Assembly (NCBI GenBank): GCA_963720235.1
Contig: OY970389.1
Location: 4,526,001 to 4,590,000, forward strand
Reading direction: 5' to 3'
Length of the DNA: 64,000 nt
DNA from: JACMLC01 sp963720235
Lineage (GTDB): Bacteria > Acidobacteriota > Blastocatellia > Pyrinomonadales > Pyrinomonadaceae
Shown here: piece after piece, positions 9,757 to 19,242 of the stretch
How the letters are laid out: each line of letters starts with the position of its first letter
How positions within the stretch are numbered: the first letter of the stretch is position 1
The notes under the pieces: model-generated
Database searches by the model: none
Seen by the model: only the letters and a program-made list of their open reading frames with translations
Told to the model about the DNA's origin: nothing
Program-made: the position numbers and the translations under genes

Positions 9757-11510
9757 AAAAAGGTTTACGCTTTTACTTCCCAATACTTTTTGTGCTCGTC
9801 ACGCTGCTGGCAGGAGCGCAGTTGGCTTCGGCGCAAACTCCCGACCCCGGAACAACAGGCCCTTACGCCGTCACGCGCGAAGAATATAACTTTGGCAACC
9901 AGGCTTTCAGACCAGTCGGCTTCCCAATCTTTGTTGAGTTGATTGCCTCCGTTCATCGCCCTACGGACATGACGAACGGGCCGTTTCCTCTAGTTGTCTT
10001 TTTGCATGGTCGTCACGCGACCTGCTATAGAGGCTCTACAGCCACGTTGCGCTGGCCTTGCAGAACTAACGAGCAGTCGATTCCAAGCTATCAGGGCTAT
10101 GACTACATGGCTCAAACTTTAGCCAGCAACGGCTACTTCGTCGTCTCCATCAGCGCGAACGGCATCAATGCTTACGACAATCAGGTCTCTGATTATGGAG
10201 CGCAGGCACGCGCCGAATTGGTCCAGAGACACTTGAGCCAGTGGCAGACATTTAATACAACGGGAGCTGCGCCATTCGGAACCAAGTTCGTGGGCAAAGT
10301 TGACCTCACGCGCGTTGGGACAATGGGCCACTCGCGCGGCGGCGAAGGAGTCGTCAAGCATTATCTCTATAACGCTTCGCTCGGCTCTCCTTACAATGTG
10401 CGGGCCGTTCTCCCGCTCGCCCCGGTGGATTTCAATCGCCATGTCATTAACAACGTCGCTCTCGAAGTGGTCTTGCCATACTGCGATGGCGATGTGAACG
10501 ACAATCAGGGCGTGCACTTCTTTGACGACGCGCGATATAACGTGGCGGGCGATACAGGAGCTAAGCACACAGTGCAGGTGATGGGAGCAAACCACAATTA
10601 CTTCAATACAGTCTGGACGCCCGGACTCTTTCCGGCTGGAACGGGAGAAGATTGGACTGCATATACTAGCGGCGGCTCATCAGACCCGCACTGCGGAACG
10701 GTCGCAGGCAACAAGCGTCTGACAGCCGCGCAGCAACAGGCCGTCGGGCGAGCTTATCTTTCGGCCTTCATGCGCGTTTACGTTGGCGGCGAGACACAGT
10801 TCCTGCCGATTTTGACGGCCAGCGCGCCGCCGCCCGCCTCTGCGCTGACGACCAATCTGCATGTCTCCTATCACGCGCCGGATAGTTCCTTGACCAGACG
10901 CGACATCAATCGTCTGCTCAATTCCGGCGAACTGACAACCAACACTTTGGGCGGAGCAACAACGCAGAGCGGACTGACTCCGCACGATTTGTGCGGCGGC
11001 AATTCTCCGCAACCCGCGCAGTGCTTGCCCGCAACTCAATCAACGGCGAGACAACCGCACACAGTTCCGAGCGCGCTTTCAACCAAGCGCGGTCTGAGCC
11101 AACTTCGCACAGGATGGGGAACGATTAACGCTAACTACGTTAACAATATTCCTACAGGCTTGAATGATGTGCGTGGGTTTCAGTCGCTCCAATTCCGTGT
11201 CGGCGTTAATTACAACGATTCACGCAACACGCCGAATGCGTCTCAGAATTTCAGTATCGTACTGACTGATGGCACAGGAGCCACAGCCAGCGTGCGCGTC
11301 AGCGATTACGCTGATGCACTCTTTTTCCCGCCGGGGACGACCGCCTCTGTGCCTAAGATTTTCTTGAACACAGTGCGCGTCCCGCTGACAGCTTTTGTGG
11401 GCCTCAATCTGGCCGACATACGCTCGGTGCAATTTAAGTTCGACCAAACGGCACGAGGCGCGCTCCAAATCTCCGATCTGGCGTTCGCCTCCGACCCGTT
11501 AGTGCAGTGA
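9753..11510 (+). CDS. Secreted alpha/beta hydrolase (esterase/cutinase-like)
   Basis: 585 residues with a signal peptide (cleavage probably after QLASAQ). The hydrolase core is clear: the oxyanion HG motif in VVFLHGRHATC, the nucleophile elbow GHSRGGEG, a candidate acid in PYCDGDVNDNQG and a candidate catalytic His in VMGANHNYFNT. Residues beyond about 370 form an extra region that ends in a beta-rich part (residues about 450-585) resembling an accessory binding domain. The substrate is unknown; secreted relatives hydrolyse esters or polyesters. Translation is coupled to the upstream small secreted protein, with a GGGAGGTG ribosome site inside that gene. It is followed by two hairpins before the convergent DUF4071 gene. 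Confidence 0.82.
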   Translation: MKKGLRFYFPILFVLVTLLAGAQLASAQTPDPGTTGPYAVTREEYNFGNQAFRPVGFPIFVELIASVHRPTDMTNGPFPLVVFLHGRHATCYRGSTATLRWPCRTNEQSIPSYQGYDYMAQTLASNGYFVVSISANGINAYDNQVSDYGAQARAELVQRHLSQWQTFNTTGAAPFGTKFVGKVDLTRVGTMGHSRGGEGVVKHYLYNASLGSPYNVRAVLPLAPVDFNRHVINNVALEVVLPYCDGDVNDNQGVHFFDDARYNVAGDTGAKHTVQVMGANHNYFNTVWTPGLFPAGTGEDWTAYTSGGSSDPHCGTVAGNKRLTAAQQQAVGRAYLSAFMRVYVGGETQFLPILTASAPPPASALTTNLHVSYHAPDSSLTRRDINRLLNSGELTTNTLGGATTQSGLTPHDLCGGNSPQPAQCLPATQSTARQPHTVPSALSTKRGLSQLRTGWGTINANYVNNIPTGLNDVRGFQSLQFRVGVNYNDSRNTPNASQNFSIVLTDGTGATASVRVSDYADALFFPPGTTASVPKIFLNTVRVPLTAFVGLNLADIRSVQFKFDQTARGALQISDLAFASDPLVQ

Positions 11511-11534
11511 GCAAAGCTTGAGTAAGCCAAACAG

Positions 11535-11617
11535 CAAAGCATCGATATCTTTATCAGATACCGATGCTTTGATTTTGAAAGAAAGGCTGGCTAGTTATCA
11601 TCTAGTCAGCCTTTCTT
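11535..11617. terminator. Two tandem hairpins between convergent genes (bidirectional terminator)
   Basis: The first stem pairs 11535-11550 with 11556-11571 (CAAAGCATCG arms). The second pairs 11579-11594 with 11602-11617 (AAGAAAGGCT arms), each with one mismatch. The second ends in CTTTCTTATT on the plus strand and has an A-rich flank on the other side, so it can serve both the hydrolase and the convergent gene ending at 11626. Confidence 0.75.
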
Positions 11618-11625
11618 ATTCCTTA

Positions 11626-12969
11626 CTACAATATTGCTCTACCCAATTCATCCTCAATGTCTGTCATCCATCCATGTATAGGCTCTTGACGACGCTCCCG
11701 CGCTTCCCTGATTAAACGCAGGTTGCGCAAAGTCGTCTCCGGCTCCCACTTTTCCCGTACCGAAGCGAGCGCGTTACCCAGTGCGTCTAAAGATGCCTGC
11801 TCGTCTTTGGCAAGGACGGCGAGTTCGAGTTGCGTGGCGTAGTCCCAATAGTCAGGTTTGCCAACGGCCATGCGCCGATCTAGAGAGTAAGAGACGACGG
11901 TCACGAGCTTTTCGCGTCGTGGGTCTGGGGGCTCTTTGAGTTCCATTAAAGTGACTGCGTTGACACCCGGATAAGCATCGCGCCAATCCGTCTCAAACCC
12001 TTTCAGGTATGCGCCAATAGCTTTGTCAAGCAGCCCACGCGCAGCGATGCGTTCGTTCCTCTTAAGCGTCTCCTCCCAGCGGTCTTTATAAACGCGTCCG
12101 AGGATGCCGTAGGTCTCACTGCTAGGCCCCCTGTTATCCAGTAATTCAGTTAAGATGCGCTCGGCTTCATCGCGTCTTCCTAATCGGTTGAGTGCGAGAG
12201 CCAACTGTTCTTGTATCATTACAGTGGCGGCCAAAGCGAGCGGCATCTTTTTAACCAACTCAATCATTTCCGGCCAGCCTTTGACCGCGCGATACGAGAG
12301 GAAGAGGTCAACCACTACCCCGGACTCCGAGTCACTGATTGGCTCTAGCTCCTTCTCCATTGCGCGCACTGCCTCAATCCCCTGGTCTCGTGCGACGGCC
12401 AGTTTTTCTTTCTTTTCTGCGGAGTAGCGAACCTGGTCACGGAACACATCTGTCTTCTCGTGAGCAATATTGGGATAGTCTTCGACGAGTTGATAGATTG
12501 GTGAGTCTGGCGCGGGTTTATCCAAAGCCATGCGGCGGGCTTCTTCGAGCCGTTGTGCCAATGCACCCTTTGATGTCTCGACATCAGTTGGCGCGCCATC
12601 AGAACCCAGTTGGTATGGCATCGCCCTTAAAGGAGCTACGTCAAAAGGAAGCTGACTTCCGCCTTTCGAGAAAATCAGAATGGTGCTCGAAGGTCTGACC
12701 GCGTGGCGCAGTCCTAGTTCGTAGAAGACGTTAGCGTTCGCCGTCGTTAAGTCAGCAACGGCGTATTCACAGAGGATTAATCGCTCAAACATTGGCTTGT
12801 GAATAATCCCGCCGGTCATCTCCTCGTCAGCGCGCAAGGGCTCCATTCCGGCAGTCGCGATGGCCGGTGCGATTAAATCCTTATAGACGGCATCAAAATC
12901 AACGACTGTACCAGCAGCGTCGGGCTTTTTGCCAAAAGGCATGAGGACAAAGCAGAGCGGTTTAGCCAT
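11626..12969 (-). CDS. DUF4071/TRAFs-binding-like protein with nucleoside-deoxyribosyltransferase/TIR-like N-domain and TPR-like repeats
   Basis: About 447 residues from the ATG at 12969; an in-frame TTG at 12999 is a weaker start. The N-terminal 130 residues (CFVLMPFG, then FDAVYKDLIAPAI, EYAVADLTTANANVFYELGLRHA) have the Rossmann-like fold signature seen in the nucleoside 2-deoxyribosyltransferase and MTH538/TIR-like group; the NANVFYELGLRHA stretch is its hallmark. The rest is helical with TPR-like pairs (LALALNRLGRRDEAERILTELL) and resembles the MAP3K TRAFs-binding (DUF4071) region found in many bacterial proteins. Domains of this fold can cleave nucleotide N-glycosidic bonds, so a nucleotide-directed signalling or defence role is possible but unproven. 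It stands alone. Confidence 0.7.
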   Translation of the reverse strand: MAKPLCFVLMPFGKKPDAAGTVVDFDAVYKDLIAPAIATAGMEPLRADEEMTGGIIHKPMFERLILCEYAVADLTTANANVFYELGLRHAVRPSSTILIFSKGGSQLPFDVAPLRAMPYQLGSDGAPTDVETSKGALAQRLEEARRMALDKPAPDSPIYQLVEDYPNIAHEKTDVFRDQVRYSAEKKEKLAVARDQGIEAVRAMEKELEPISDSESGVVVDLFLSYRAVKGWPEMIELVKKMPLALAATVMIQEQLALALNRLGRRDEAERILTELLDNRGPSSETYGILGRVYKDRWEETLKRNERIAARGLLDKAIGAYLKGFETDWRDAYPGVNAVTLMELKEPPDPRREKLVTVVSYSLDRRMAVGKPDYWDYATQLELAVLAKDEQASLDALGNALASVREKWEPETTLRNLRLIREARERRQEPIHGWMTDIEDELGRAIL

Positions 12970-13037
12970 ATAATTTCTCGCAGGCGTTTTAACGCTCAAT
13001 TTTTGCTTTCATTTTTGGAAGCGTCCGTTGGCGCAAA

Positions 13038-13088
13038 GTAATTGGAAGCCTCCACTGGCGTCTGATGCCAATGGAGGCTTCCAATTAC
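13038..13088 (-). terminator. Long hairpin downstream of the TonB-dependent receptor gene
   Basis: The 22-nt arms (13038-13059 and 13067-13088) share one mismatch and flank a short loop; the arm contains ATTGGAAGCCTCCA. It sits 9 nt beyond the receptor stop at 13097 and before the DUF4071 start. There is no strong T tract, so it may be a repeat doubling as a terminator. Confidence 0.65.
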
Positions 13089-13096
13089 AATTCTAT

Positions 13097-16000
13097 TTAG
13101 AAGTAAATCTTCACACCGAACTGGAACTGGCGTGGGTCAAAGGAGGCGGTCGGGCGGCTGTAGTAGAGGCCGTCTTTGCGCTGGCCGAAGGAGTTGACCT
13201 GGTCGAAGAAGGGATTGGCGGCGGCTTCGTTGAAACGATTAAAGAGATTGAAGCCTTCGGCAATCAAGTCCACGCGGACGCGCTCGCCGAAACGAATCGC
13301 GCGCGTCAGTCTGAGGTCAACCGATGCGTAAGAATGTGTGATGCCTGCGTTGCGCCTGAGGTTTCCGCTCGTCAGCACGCCCGGCAGCACGAGCGTCCCG
13401 TCAGCCGCGACGTTCGGACGGTCGTTAGAGCTTTGCAGGTCGCCGTTGGTATCCGTCCCCGTGATGATATTGAAGGGGCGGCCCGAAGAGATTTCGATAA
13501 TCGGAGCGACTGTAAAATCTGACAGCACATTGCGCCACGTGCTGTCTGAGCCGCGCCAATCGGCAGGCGAGGTCAACACGCCGCTAAACACAAAGCGATG
13601 ACGCTGGTCAAAGAGCGAGTCAGAACGCTCTGCGCGGAAGTTGCGATTGTCCTGCGGCTTGAGCAGCGTCTGCAAGTCCGAAGAATCGTCAATCGAATGC
13701 GACCACGTGTAGGAAGCCAGGAACTGGAAGTTGTTGGAGAAACGCTTTCTCACTTCCAGGTTCATCGCGTTATAGCTCGAATTGCCATCCGACAGCTGCG
13801 CGCTGACATCGCCGAAGGGAGAGATGGGACCCGGCCTGCGCAGGGTGTTGTTGGCTGCCAGCAATGCATTGAAGGTTGCGGGCGAGACCGCGCCGCCCGT
13901 GGCCGCGCGCAACAGGAAATAGTTCGGCGCGCTCGGACGGAAAAAGTTGGCGATGGCAGGAGAAACAACTCCTTGCCCTAAGCCATTGCGTCCGAGGATT
14001 CCCGGAATGACAACGGTGAAGCCCGGCGGGCAAGAGCCCGGAGCCGCGCACGAGGTCGGCAAACTAAAGAACAGAGCTTCGCCGTTGCTGTTCGGCGCGC
14101 GCCCGGCAAAGCGCCTGAAGTTTTCAATCAAGGCCGCAGTGTCCGGCGGGTTTATATCCTGCGGGTGCGGCAGGTGATGCGCGCCGACAAACAGGTAACT
14201 GGCCGAGAAGGACATATTCTTGCCAATCTGACGCTCGATTGTGAAGTTGGCCTGATTGGCGTAGGCGTACTCAAAGTTTTTGGCAACGGCCAGCGTAAAC
14301 GGAAGCACCGGGCCGAAACCCACAAAGGTCTGGTCGTTGAATCTGATTTGGCCGTTCAGATATTGTGCGCTGGCGGCCACGCCCGGAGTAACGCCGGGGA
14401 TGACCGTGCCTTGAAAAATTTGCAGGAGATTCAGCGAAGCCGTCGGCGCAGGACTGCCTGGGATGACGGTCGTGAACTGTTGCTGCTGCGCTGCGTCGGC
14501 GATGTCCGAGTTAAAGGCGACGGCCAGCAGCGGGTGGTCGTAAAAGATGCCGTAAGCGGCGCGAATCACCGTCTTGCCGTCGTTATTAATGTCCCAGGCA
14601 AGTCCGATGCGCGGCGCAAAGTTATCCTTGTCGCGCGGAAATCCCTGCTGCACGCCAAGAAAATCCTGAGCCGTTTGCAGGTCTTCGGGCGAAAGCTGGA
14701 TGCCTGTCAAGGGGTCTCTGAAGCTGGTCGTTGGAAACGTGTCCGTCAACTCAACGTCATAGCGCAAACCGTAGTTGAGCGTCAGATTCTGCCTCAGCTT
14801 CCAGGAGTCCTGCGCGTACAAGGCGAGTGGACGATTCGTCAGCTTGCTGTTCGGATTGCCAAAGCCCTGAATGAAGACGCCGGGAGTTCCCGCCCCATAG
14901 GATTGGACAGGAGCCAGCGGCGGAGCCAGCGGAGCTCCGGCCACAGCCCCGATAAAGGGATTGGCGTCGAAGTTTCCGAAATTAAAAAGTCCGGGGAAGT
15001 TGAGCTCGAATCTTGCATCCACGTTAATCAGGTTAGCGTCGCCGCCAAACTTGAAGCTGTGGTTGCCGACCGTCCAGTTCACATTATCCGTAAACTGGAA
15101 ACGCCTTTCCTTTCTATCCACAGGCGAGAAGGGGTTCGAGCCGATAAATGCCGTACCCGAAATCTGTATCGCCGTGCCGGGAACCTGTGAATCAAAAGTC
15201 GCATTGCGATGTCCGAAGTTAAAGCGAGCTTCGTTGACGATGGTATTCGTCAAGGTCGAGGTCAGGGCTGCGACCAGTGAATGGTCGCGCAAGTCCTGTA
15301 TGCCCGTGCGCGAGAAATCGTTCTGGCCCAGAGTCTGATTCTGTGACTCGTCCTGAATGCCTGTAATCCGGCTTGGGTTATAGCCAAAGCGGACATTGAA
15401 TTGATGGTTCGCATTGAACTGGTGGTCGCCGCGAATTGAAAAGAAGGTCGTCGCCTCGGCAATCGGGAAGATGCGCGCCAGTTGGTTCAAGGGACGAAAA
15501 GCTATGGGCTGGCCTGCTGCGTTGACCGTCATAAATCCGGGCGCGTTATTGGCCGCGCTCGGAATGGGCGCGCCAGAGAGAAAGAAGCATGCGCCCGGAC
15601 GCGGGCCAGCGGCCTGGTTGGCCGGAGACAGGCAGCGTCCAATGCTAAACGGGCTGAAGCCCTGAAGAGCAGTCTGCGCGCCGGCTGTCGCGATGTTGGC
15701 ATAAGTAAGCGCACGTGTGATACGCGCAGCATTGCCTGTCGCCAGTTCTCCGGCGATAAAGGCCACCTGTTGCGGAGTCAGTAGATTAAAGGTCGTCGGG
15801 GCTGGCAGGAAAGGCGCGCCGACGGTGATGCTGCTTCCCAGTCCCTGCGTCGGCTCGCTGGTGAAAAAGGCTGACTCCTGACGACGACGCTGCTCAAACG
15901 AAGCAAAGAAAAATGTTCTGTCTTTTTTAATCGGGCCGCCGAAGGTAAAGCCGTACTGCGCGCGTGTGAACGGCGGGTCTTTGTCCGGGTCGTTGTCAAT

Positions 16001-16843
16001 AATCGGCGCAAAGGCATTGCGCGCCTGAAAACTCTTGTGGCGCAGAAAGCCGAAGACGTTGCCGCGAAATTCGTTGGTTCCGCCTTTGGTGACAACGTTG
16101 ACGATGCCGCCCGTCGCGCGTCCGAACTCAGGCGCGTAAGAGTTGGTCGCCACCTGATATTCCTGCACGGCCTCTTGCGAAACGGTCGAGCGCGCTGCGT
16201 TCACAGAGTTGTCTGTGTAATCCGCGCCGTCCACCTGCACTAAGGTCGAGCGACCGCGCTGGCCGCCGATGTTAAGGCCGGAACTCGGAGCAGGGCCGAT
16301 GGGCCTCCCGTTGTCGCGCCCGACCGTCGAGATGGTCAGGGCAAAGCCAGTCGCGCTGCGCTCGTTAATCGGCAGGTTTTCGATTCTCACCTGCTCAATG
16401 GTGTTGGCAACAGCCGTCCGCGAAGTCTCAATCACATCGCCCGTCGTGCCGGAGACAGTGACCGTCTCGCCTATTGCCCCGACTTCGAGCGGGATGTCTA
16501 TATCCGCACGTTGCCCGACAGTGAGCTTGACGTTTGGAAGCAGAGCCTTTTTGAAGTTGGCCGCTTCCACAGTCACTTCATAATCGCCCGGCGGCAGATT
16601 GATGATCTGGTAAAAGCCTTCATCGTTACTGGTCGCAGTGCGCGTAAAGTTGGTCGCAGTATTGCGCGCCGTGATGGTCGCGCCGGCGACGACTGCGCCC
16701 GAAGGGTCGCGCACAAAGCCTGCAAGGTCAGCCGCAGTTGATTGCGACTGGGCCATTGACGCGCCCGTTAAAGCCAGCAATGCTGCACAGCAAAGCGCGA
16801 GGCGAAAGGAAGCTGAAAGAAATCGCGTAGGGAACGCACGCAT
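13097..16843 (-). CDS. TonB-dependent outer-membrane receptor, Oar-like, with carboxypeptidase-regulatory domain
   Basis: About 1248 residues. The signal peptide runs to about residue 32 (LTGASMAQSQS). It is followed by an N-terminal CarboxypepD-regulatory beta sandwich (LAGFVRDPSGAVVAGATITARN... to GFYQIINLPPGDYEVTVEA), a TonB plug (IENLPINERSATGFAL to STVSQEAVQEYQVATNSYAPEFGRATGGIVNVVTKGGTNEFRG) and a long beta barrel ending in aromatic FGVKIYF. This Oar-type architecture is greatly expanded in Acidobacteriota and imports large substrates using TonB energy; the substrate is unknown. I choose the ATG at 16843 over the one at 16852 because the ribosome site AAGGAG directly abuts 16852 but lies 9 nt before 16843. 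It has no transport partner nearby. Confidence 0.92.
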   Translation of the reverse strand: MRAFPTRFLSASFRLALCCAALLALTGASMAQSQSTAADLAGFVRDPSGAVVAGATITARNTATNFTRTATSNDEGFYQIINLPPGDYEVTVEAANFKKALLPNVKLTVGQRADIDIPLEVGAIGETVTVSGTTGDVIETSRTAVANTIEQVRIENLPINERSATGFALTISTVGRDNGRPIGPAPSSGLNIGGQRGRSTLVQVDGADYTDNSVNAARSTVSQEAVQEYQVATNSYAPEFGRATGGIVNVVTKGGTNEFRGNVFGFLRHKSFQARNAFAPIIDNDPDKDPPFTRAQYGFTFGGPIKKDRTFFFASFEQRRRQESAFFTSEPTQGLGSSITVGAPFLPAPTTFNLLTPQQVAFIAGELATGNAARITRALTYANIATAGAQTALQGFSPFSIGRCLSPANQAAGPRPGACFFLSGAPIPSAANNAPGFMTVNAAGQPIAFRPLNQLARIFPIAEATTFFSIRGDHQFNANHQFNVRFGYNPSRITGIQDESQNQTLGQNDFSRTGIQDLRDHSLVAALTSTLTNTIVNEARFNFGHRNATFDSQVPGTAIQISGTAFIGSNPFSPVDRKERRFQFTDNVNWTVGNHSFKFGGDANLINVDARFELNFPGLFNFGNFDANPFIGAVAGAPLAPPLAPVQSYGAGTPGVFIQGFGNPNSKLTNRPLALYAQDSWKLRQNLTLNYGLRYDVELTDTFPTTSFRDPLTGIQLSPEDLQTAQDFLGVQQGFPRDKDNFAPRIGLAWDINNDGKTVIRAAYGIFYDHPLLAVAFNSDIADAAQQQQFTTVIPGSPAPTASLNLLQIFQGTVIPGVTPGVAASAQYLNGQIRFNDQTFVGFGPVLPFTLAVAKNFEYAYANQANFTIERQIGKNMSFSASYLFVGAHHLPHPQDINPPDTAALIENFRRFAGRAPNSNGEALFFSLPTSCAAPGSCPPGFTVVIPGILGRNGLGQGVVSPAIANFFRPSAPNYFLLRAATGGAVSPATFNALLAANNTLRRPGPISPFGDVSAQLSDGNSSYNAMNLEVRKRFSNNFQFLASYTWSHSIDDSSDLQTLLKPQDNRNFRAERSDSLFDQRHRFVFSGVLTSPADWRGSDSTWRNVLSDFTVAPIIEISSGRPFNIITGTDTNGDLQSSNDRPNVAADGTLVLPGVLTSGNLRRNAGITHSYASVDLRLTRAIRFGERVRVDLIAEGFNLFNRFNEAAANPFFDQVNSFGQRKDGLYYSRPTASFDPRQFQFGVKIYF

Positions 16844-17206
16844 GATTATCATCTCCTTAAAATGGGCCAGACGTAGAAATCACGGCACACTCTTGCCGAA
16901 CAAAGCGCCCGGCGAGAGAAACGTCAGTGGTGGACATGTGACGCGCTTTTTGCGTCCTGACCCGGAACCAAACTCTTTCTTTAAATTTTAGAACAAGTCT
17001 CCGAAGCGCATGCGGGAGTAGAACAGTCGCGCGCGAAATGGCAGCACTGCCAACAAAGCGCCGGAGTAATCAACGAACGCGCCTTGCTTTGTACCGCAAA
17101 ACACACGCCTCTGGCAAGAAGATTGTTAAAAACTCCCTGAAATTCATTATTTCGGATGCGATGCAAAAGTTAAGACAGCATCCCTTTCATCTGCACTTTT
17201 ACCTTT
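16844..17206. other. Intergenic region upstream of the receptor gene
   Basis: It holds the ribosome site TTAAGGAG for the receptor near 16853-16860 and presumably its promoter. I see no gene, RNA or strong repeat in the rest. It separates two minus-strand genes. Confidence 0.5.
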
Positions 17207-18409
17207 TTACTTTTGCCTTCTTGTCGCGCGGGCCAGACGCCGCCGCACGCGCTCGCTCGCACCGAGCATAAAAATCATCGCTTCGGCCAGACGCGGAACA
17301 AATGCCGCGCGGCGCAAGTAGGCAGAGACGCGCAGGCGCGAGTTAAATCTCTCTCGATAGCCAGCGCGATAATCCGTCGCCAGCATTTGAAACCCGCTTC
17401 CCTCTCGCAGCCCGCGCAGGTTTCGCGCGATGGCTTCTGCGGCCAACTCTCCGCTCTCCAGAGCCATCAGCATCCCACTGCCTGTGAACGGGTCTATGAA
17501 CGAGGCCGCATCGCCAATCGTCAGCAGGCCAGACGCCGGAACAAGTTTTCGCCTGCCAAAGCCTTCGAGCGAAACTGCCAGCCACGGCGTAGCCGCACTT
17601 GCATCTGCCAGCGTCCACGCCGCGCGCCTGTTTCTCGCGACGACTTCGCGCATGACCTTTTCAGCATCGCCGCCACACGCGCGCACATCTCGCGCAGAAG
17701 CGATGAAGCAAAGATTGCTCAATCCATTCTCCACAAAATTCAACCCGCCATAGCCGCCCCTGTAACAATAGATTTCGCAATGCCCCGGCTCGCCGCGCGC
17801 TCCCTCAAGATGCGCCTTGAAAGCTACGAGACGCGCGTGTGATTTCTTCTGCAACTGATTCTCTTCCGGCTTGCTCTTCTCCACACGCCGCGCCAGCGTG
17901 CGCGTCCTCCCGGTCGCATCAATCGTGACAAGCGCGCTCACAAAGCTCGATTCGCCGCCAGCGTTTTTCAACTGCACGCCGCGCACGCATCCAGTCTCTA
18001 AAGAGAGATTGACAGCCTGTGTCTCTTCCAAAACTTCTGCGCCCGATTCGCGCGCACGCTGGAGCAGCCGCGCATCCATCTCTGCGCGGCTGAGGCCGAG
18101 AGCGTTTGCGCCGCCCGTCCCGAACCACGCGCTCGGCACAGAAACCTTGCTTCCGCCGCGCGCATAAAAAACAGTCTCTGTCAGACGCGCGCCGCCAGCT
18201 TCGCTCATACGCTCCGCCACGCCGAGCCGCGCAAAATGGTCCAGACATTCCGGCGAGATAAATTCTCCGCAGAGCTTTGCGCGCGGAAATTTTTTCTGCT
18301 CGCAGAGCAACACGCGCGCGCCGCCCTGGGCCAGATGTATCGCCGCACTCGCGCCAGCCGGGCCGCCTCCGACAATCAATACATCATAGGTTTCTGTTTT
18401 TCCGGTCAT
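17207..18409 (-). CDS. FAD-dependent oxidoreductase, geranylgeranyl-reductase/halogenase-like
   Basis: About 400 residues from the ATG at 18409; codons further upstream fall inside a palindromic repeat, so that start is preferred. The N-terminal Rossmann motif VLIVGGGPAGASAAIHLAQGG binds FAD, KLCGEFISPECL resembles the C-G-E/G motif after the first strand in this family, and GDAASFIDPFTGSGM is the second FAD motif. The family reduces double bonds or oxidises/halogenates aromatic and polyketide substrates. It is the last gene of an operon with a methyltransferase and a ketosynthase, so it probably tailors their product. Which reaction it performs cannot be read from the sequence. Confidence 0.85.
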   Translation of the reverse strand: MTGKTETYDVLIVGGGPAGASAAIHLAQGGARVLLCEQKKFPRAKLCGEFISPECLDHFARLGVAERMSEAGGARLTETVFYARGGSKVSVPSAWFGTGGANALGLSRAEMDARLLQRARESGAEVLEETQAVNLSLETGCVRGVQLKNAGGESSFVSALVTIDATGRTRTLARRVEKSKPEENQLQKKSHARLVAFKAHLEGARGEPGHCEIYCYRGGYGGLNFVENGLSNLCFIASARDVRACGGDAEKVMREVVARNRRAAWTLADASAATPWLAVSLEGFGRRKLVPASGLLTIGDAASFIDPFTGSGMLMALESGELAAEAIARNLRGLREGSGFQMLATDYRAGYRERFNSRLRVSAYLRRAAFVPRLAEAMIFMLGASERVRRRLARATRRQK

Positions 18410-18417
18410 ACGAAAAT

Positions 18418-18525
18418 TTCCCGCAAAGGCGCAAAGACGCAAAGAAGGCGCGAAGAAAGCTTTCAAGATAGATGAATGCTCAACATCTTTGCGGCCTTCT
18501 TTGCGTCTTTGCGCCTTTGCGGGAA
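18418..18525. repeat. GCAAAG-word palindrome, copy 2 (inside an operon)
   Basis: Perfect 32-bp arms (18418-18449 and 18494-18525) with CGCAAAGGCGCAAAGACGC in the left arm, around a 44-nt spacer. It sits between the methyltransferase stop and the oxidoreductase start. The spacer words TCAAGATA and GCTCAACA recur in the copy at 51009, so those two copies are homologous over their whole length. Confidence 0.92.
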
Positions 18526-18537
18526 CTGTTTTCTTTT

Positions 18538-19242
18538 CTAATCACCACTCAGCACCAGACGAAAAGGAAAACGCCGCTCGACGTTGACGTTCATCAAACC
18601 TGCTTGCGAGGCAAGCTGTTGCAACTCACGCGGGCGAAAGCTGCGCAGGATGGAGAGCGCGCCGTCTTCGCGTATCAAGCGATTGTGCAGAAAAATCTTG
18701 CCAACTGTCGTGTACAGAAAATACGCAAGCGGGTGGCGATGCAGGTCTATCACGAAGACGCGACGACGCGCGACGCGGCTCAACTCGCGCAGGACATGCA
18801 CGGCCTGCTCATCCTTGAAGTGATGCGTAAAGAGCGAGCAGATGGCATAGTCGAAGCAATCAGACGCAAACGGCAGACGGAGCGCATCACCGCGCACTGA
18901 ACGGATTTCCGCAAACTCTGCGGACTCTTCAAGAATCGCTGACGCAGAGCGCGCGTTCAGCTCAAGCCCTAAAAGCTGTGCGCTTCTTTTCTCTTCGCGC
19001 GCCGAACGAGCGATGACGCGCAACAGTTCGCCTGAGCCTGCGCCGACATCCAAGACGGAAAAGCTTTTTAAATTGGCCCGCTCAATTTCCTTTAAGAGCG
19101 ACTTGCGCAAAGCCCATGTGTCGCCCAAAAAGCGATTGATGCGACGCAGTTCGACAAGGCATCCTTCATACTCTTCCGGCGTGTAATCGCCTTTATCAAG
19201 ATGCTCTAACTCAACACTTCTCTGAGCGAAGCTTTCAAACAT
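18538..19242 (-). CDS. Class I SAM-dependent methyltransferase
   Basis: About 234 residues. The SAM motif I VLDVGAGSGELLRVIAR follows an N-terminal helical cap (QRSVELEHLDKGDYTPEEYEGCLVELRRINRFLG). This cap is typical of small methyltransferases that accompany ketosynthases or type III polyketide synthases and FAD oxidoreductases. Later motifs include DALRLPFASDCFDYAICSLFTHHF. The ATG at 19242 overlaps the last base of the ketosynthase stop (GTGATG context), showing tight coupling; the GTG at 19245 is an alternative start. It probably O- or C-methylates the operon product. The substrate is inferred only from context. Confidence 0.85.
   Translation of the reverse strand: MFESFAQRSVELEHLDKGDYTPEEYEGCLVELRRINRFLGDTWALRKSLLKEIERANLKSFSVLDVGAGSGELLRVIARSAREEKRSAQLLGLELNARSASAILEESAEFAEIRSVRGDALRLPFASDCFDYAICSLFTHHFKDEQAVHVLRELSRVARRRVFVIDLHRHPLAYFLYTTVGKIFLHNRLIREDGALSILRSFRPRELQQLASQAGLMNVNVERRFPFRLVLSGD

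Noticed and set aside
14165..15190. 341-codon plus-strand frame inside the receptor gene
   Set aside because: Arginine- and valine-rich shadow of the TonB-dependent receptor; GC-rich coding DNA often leaves the opposite strand open.
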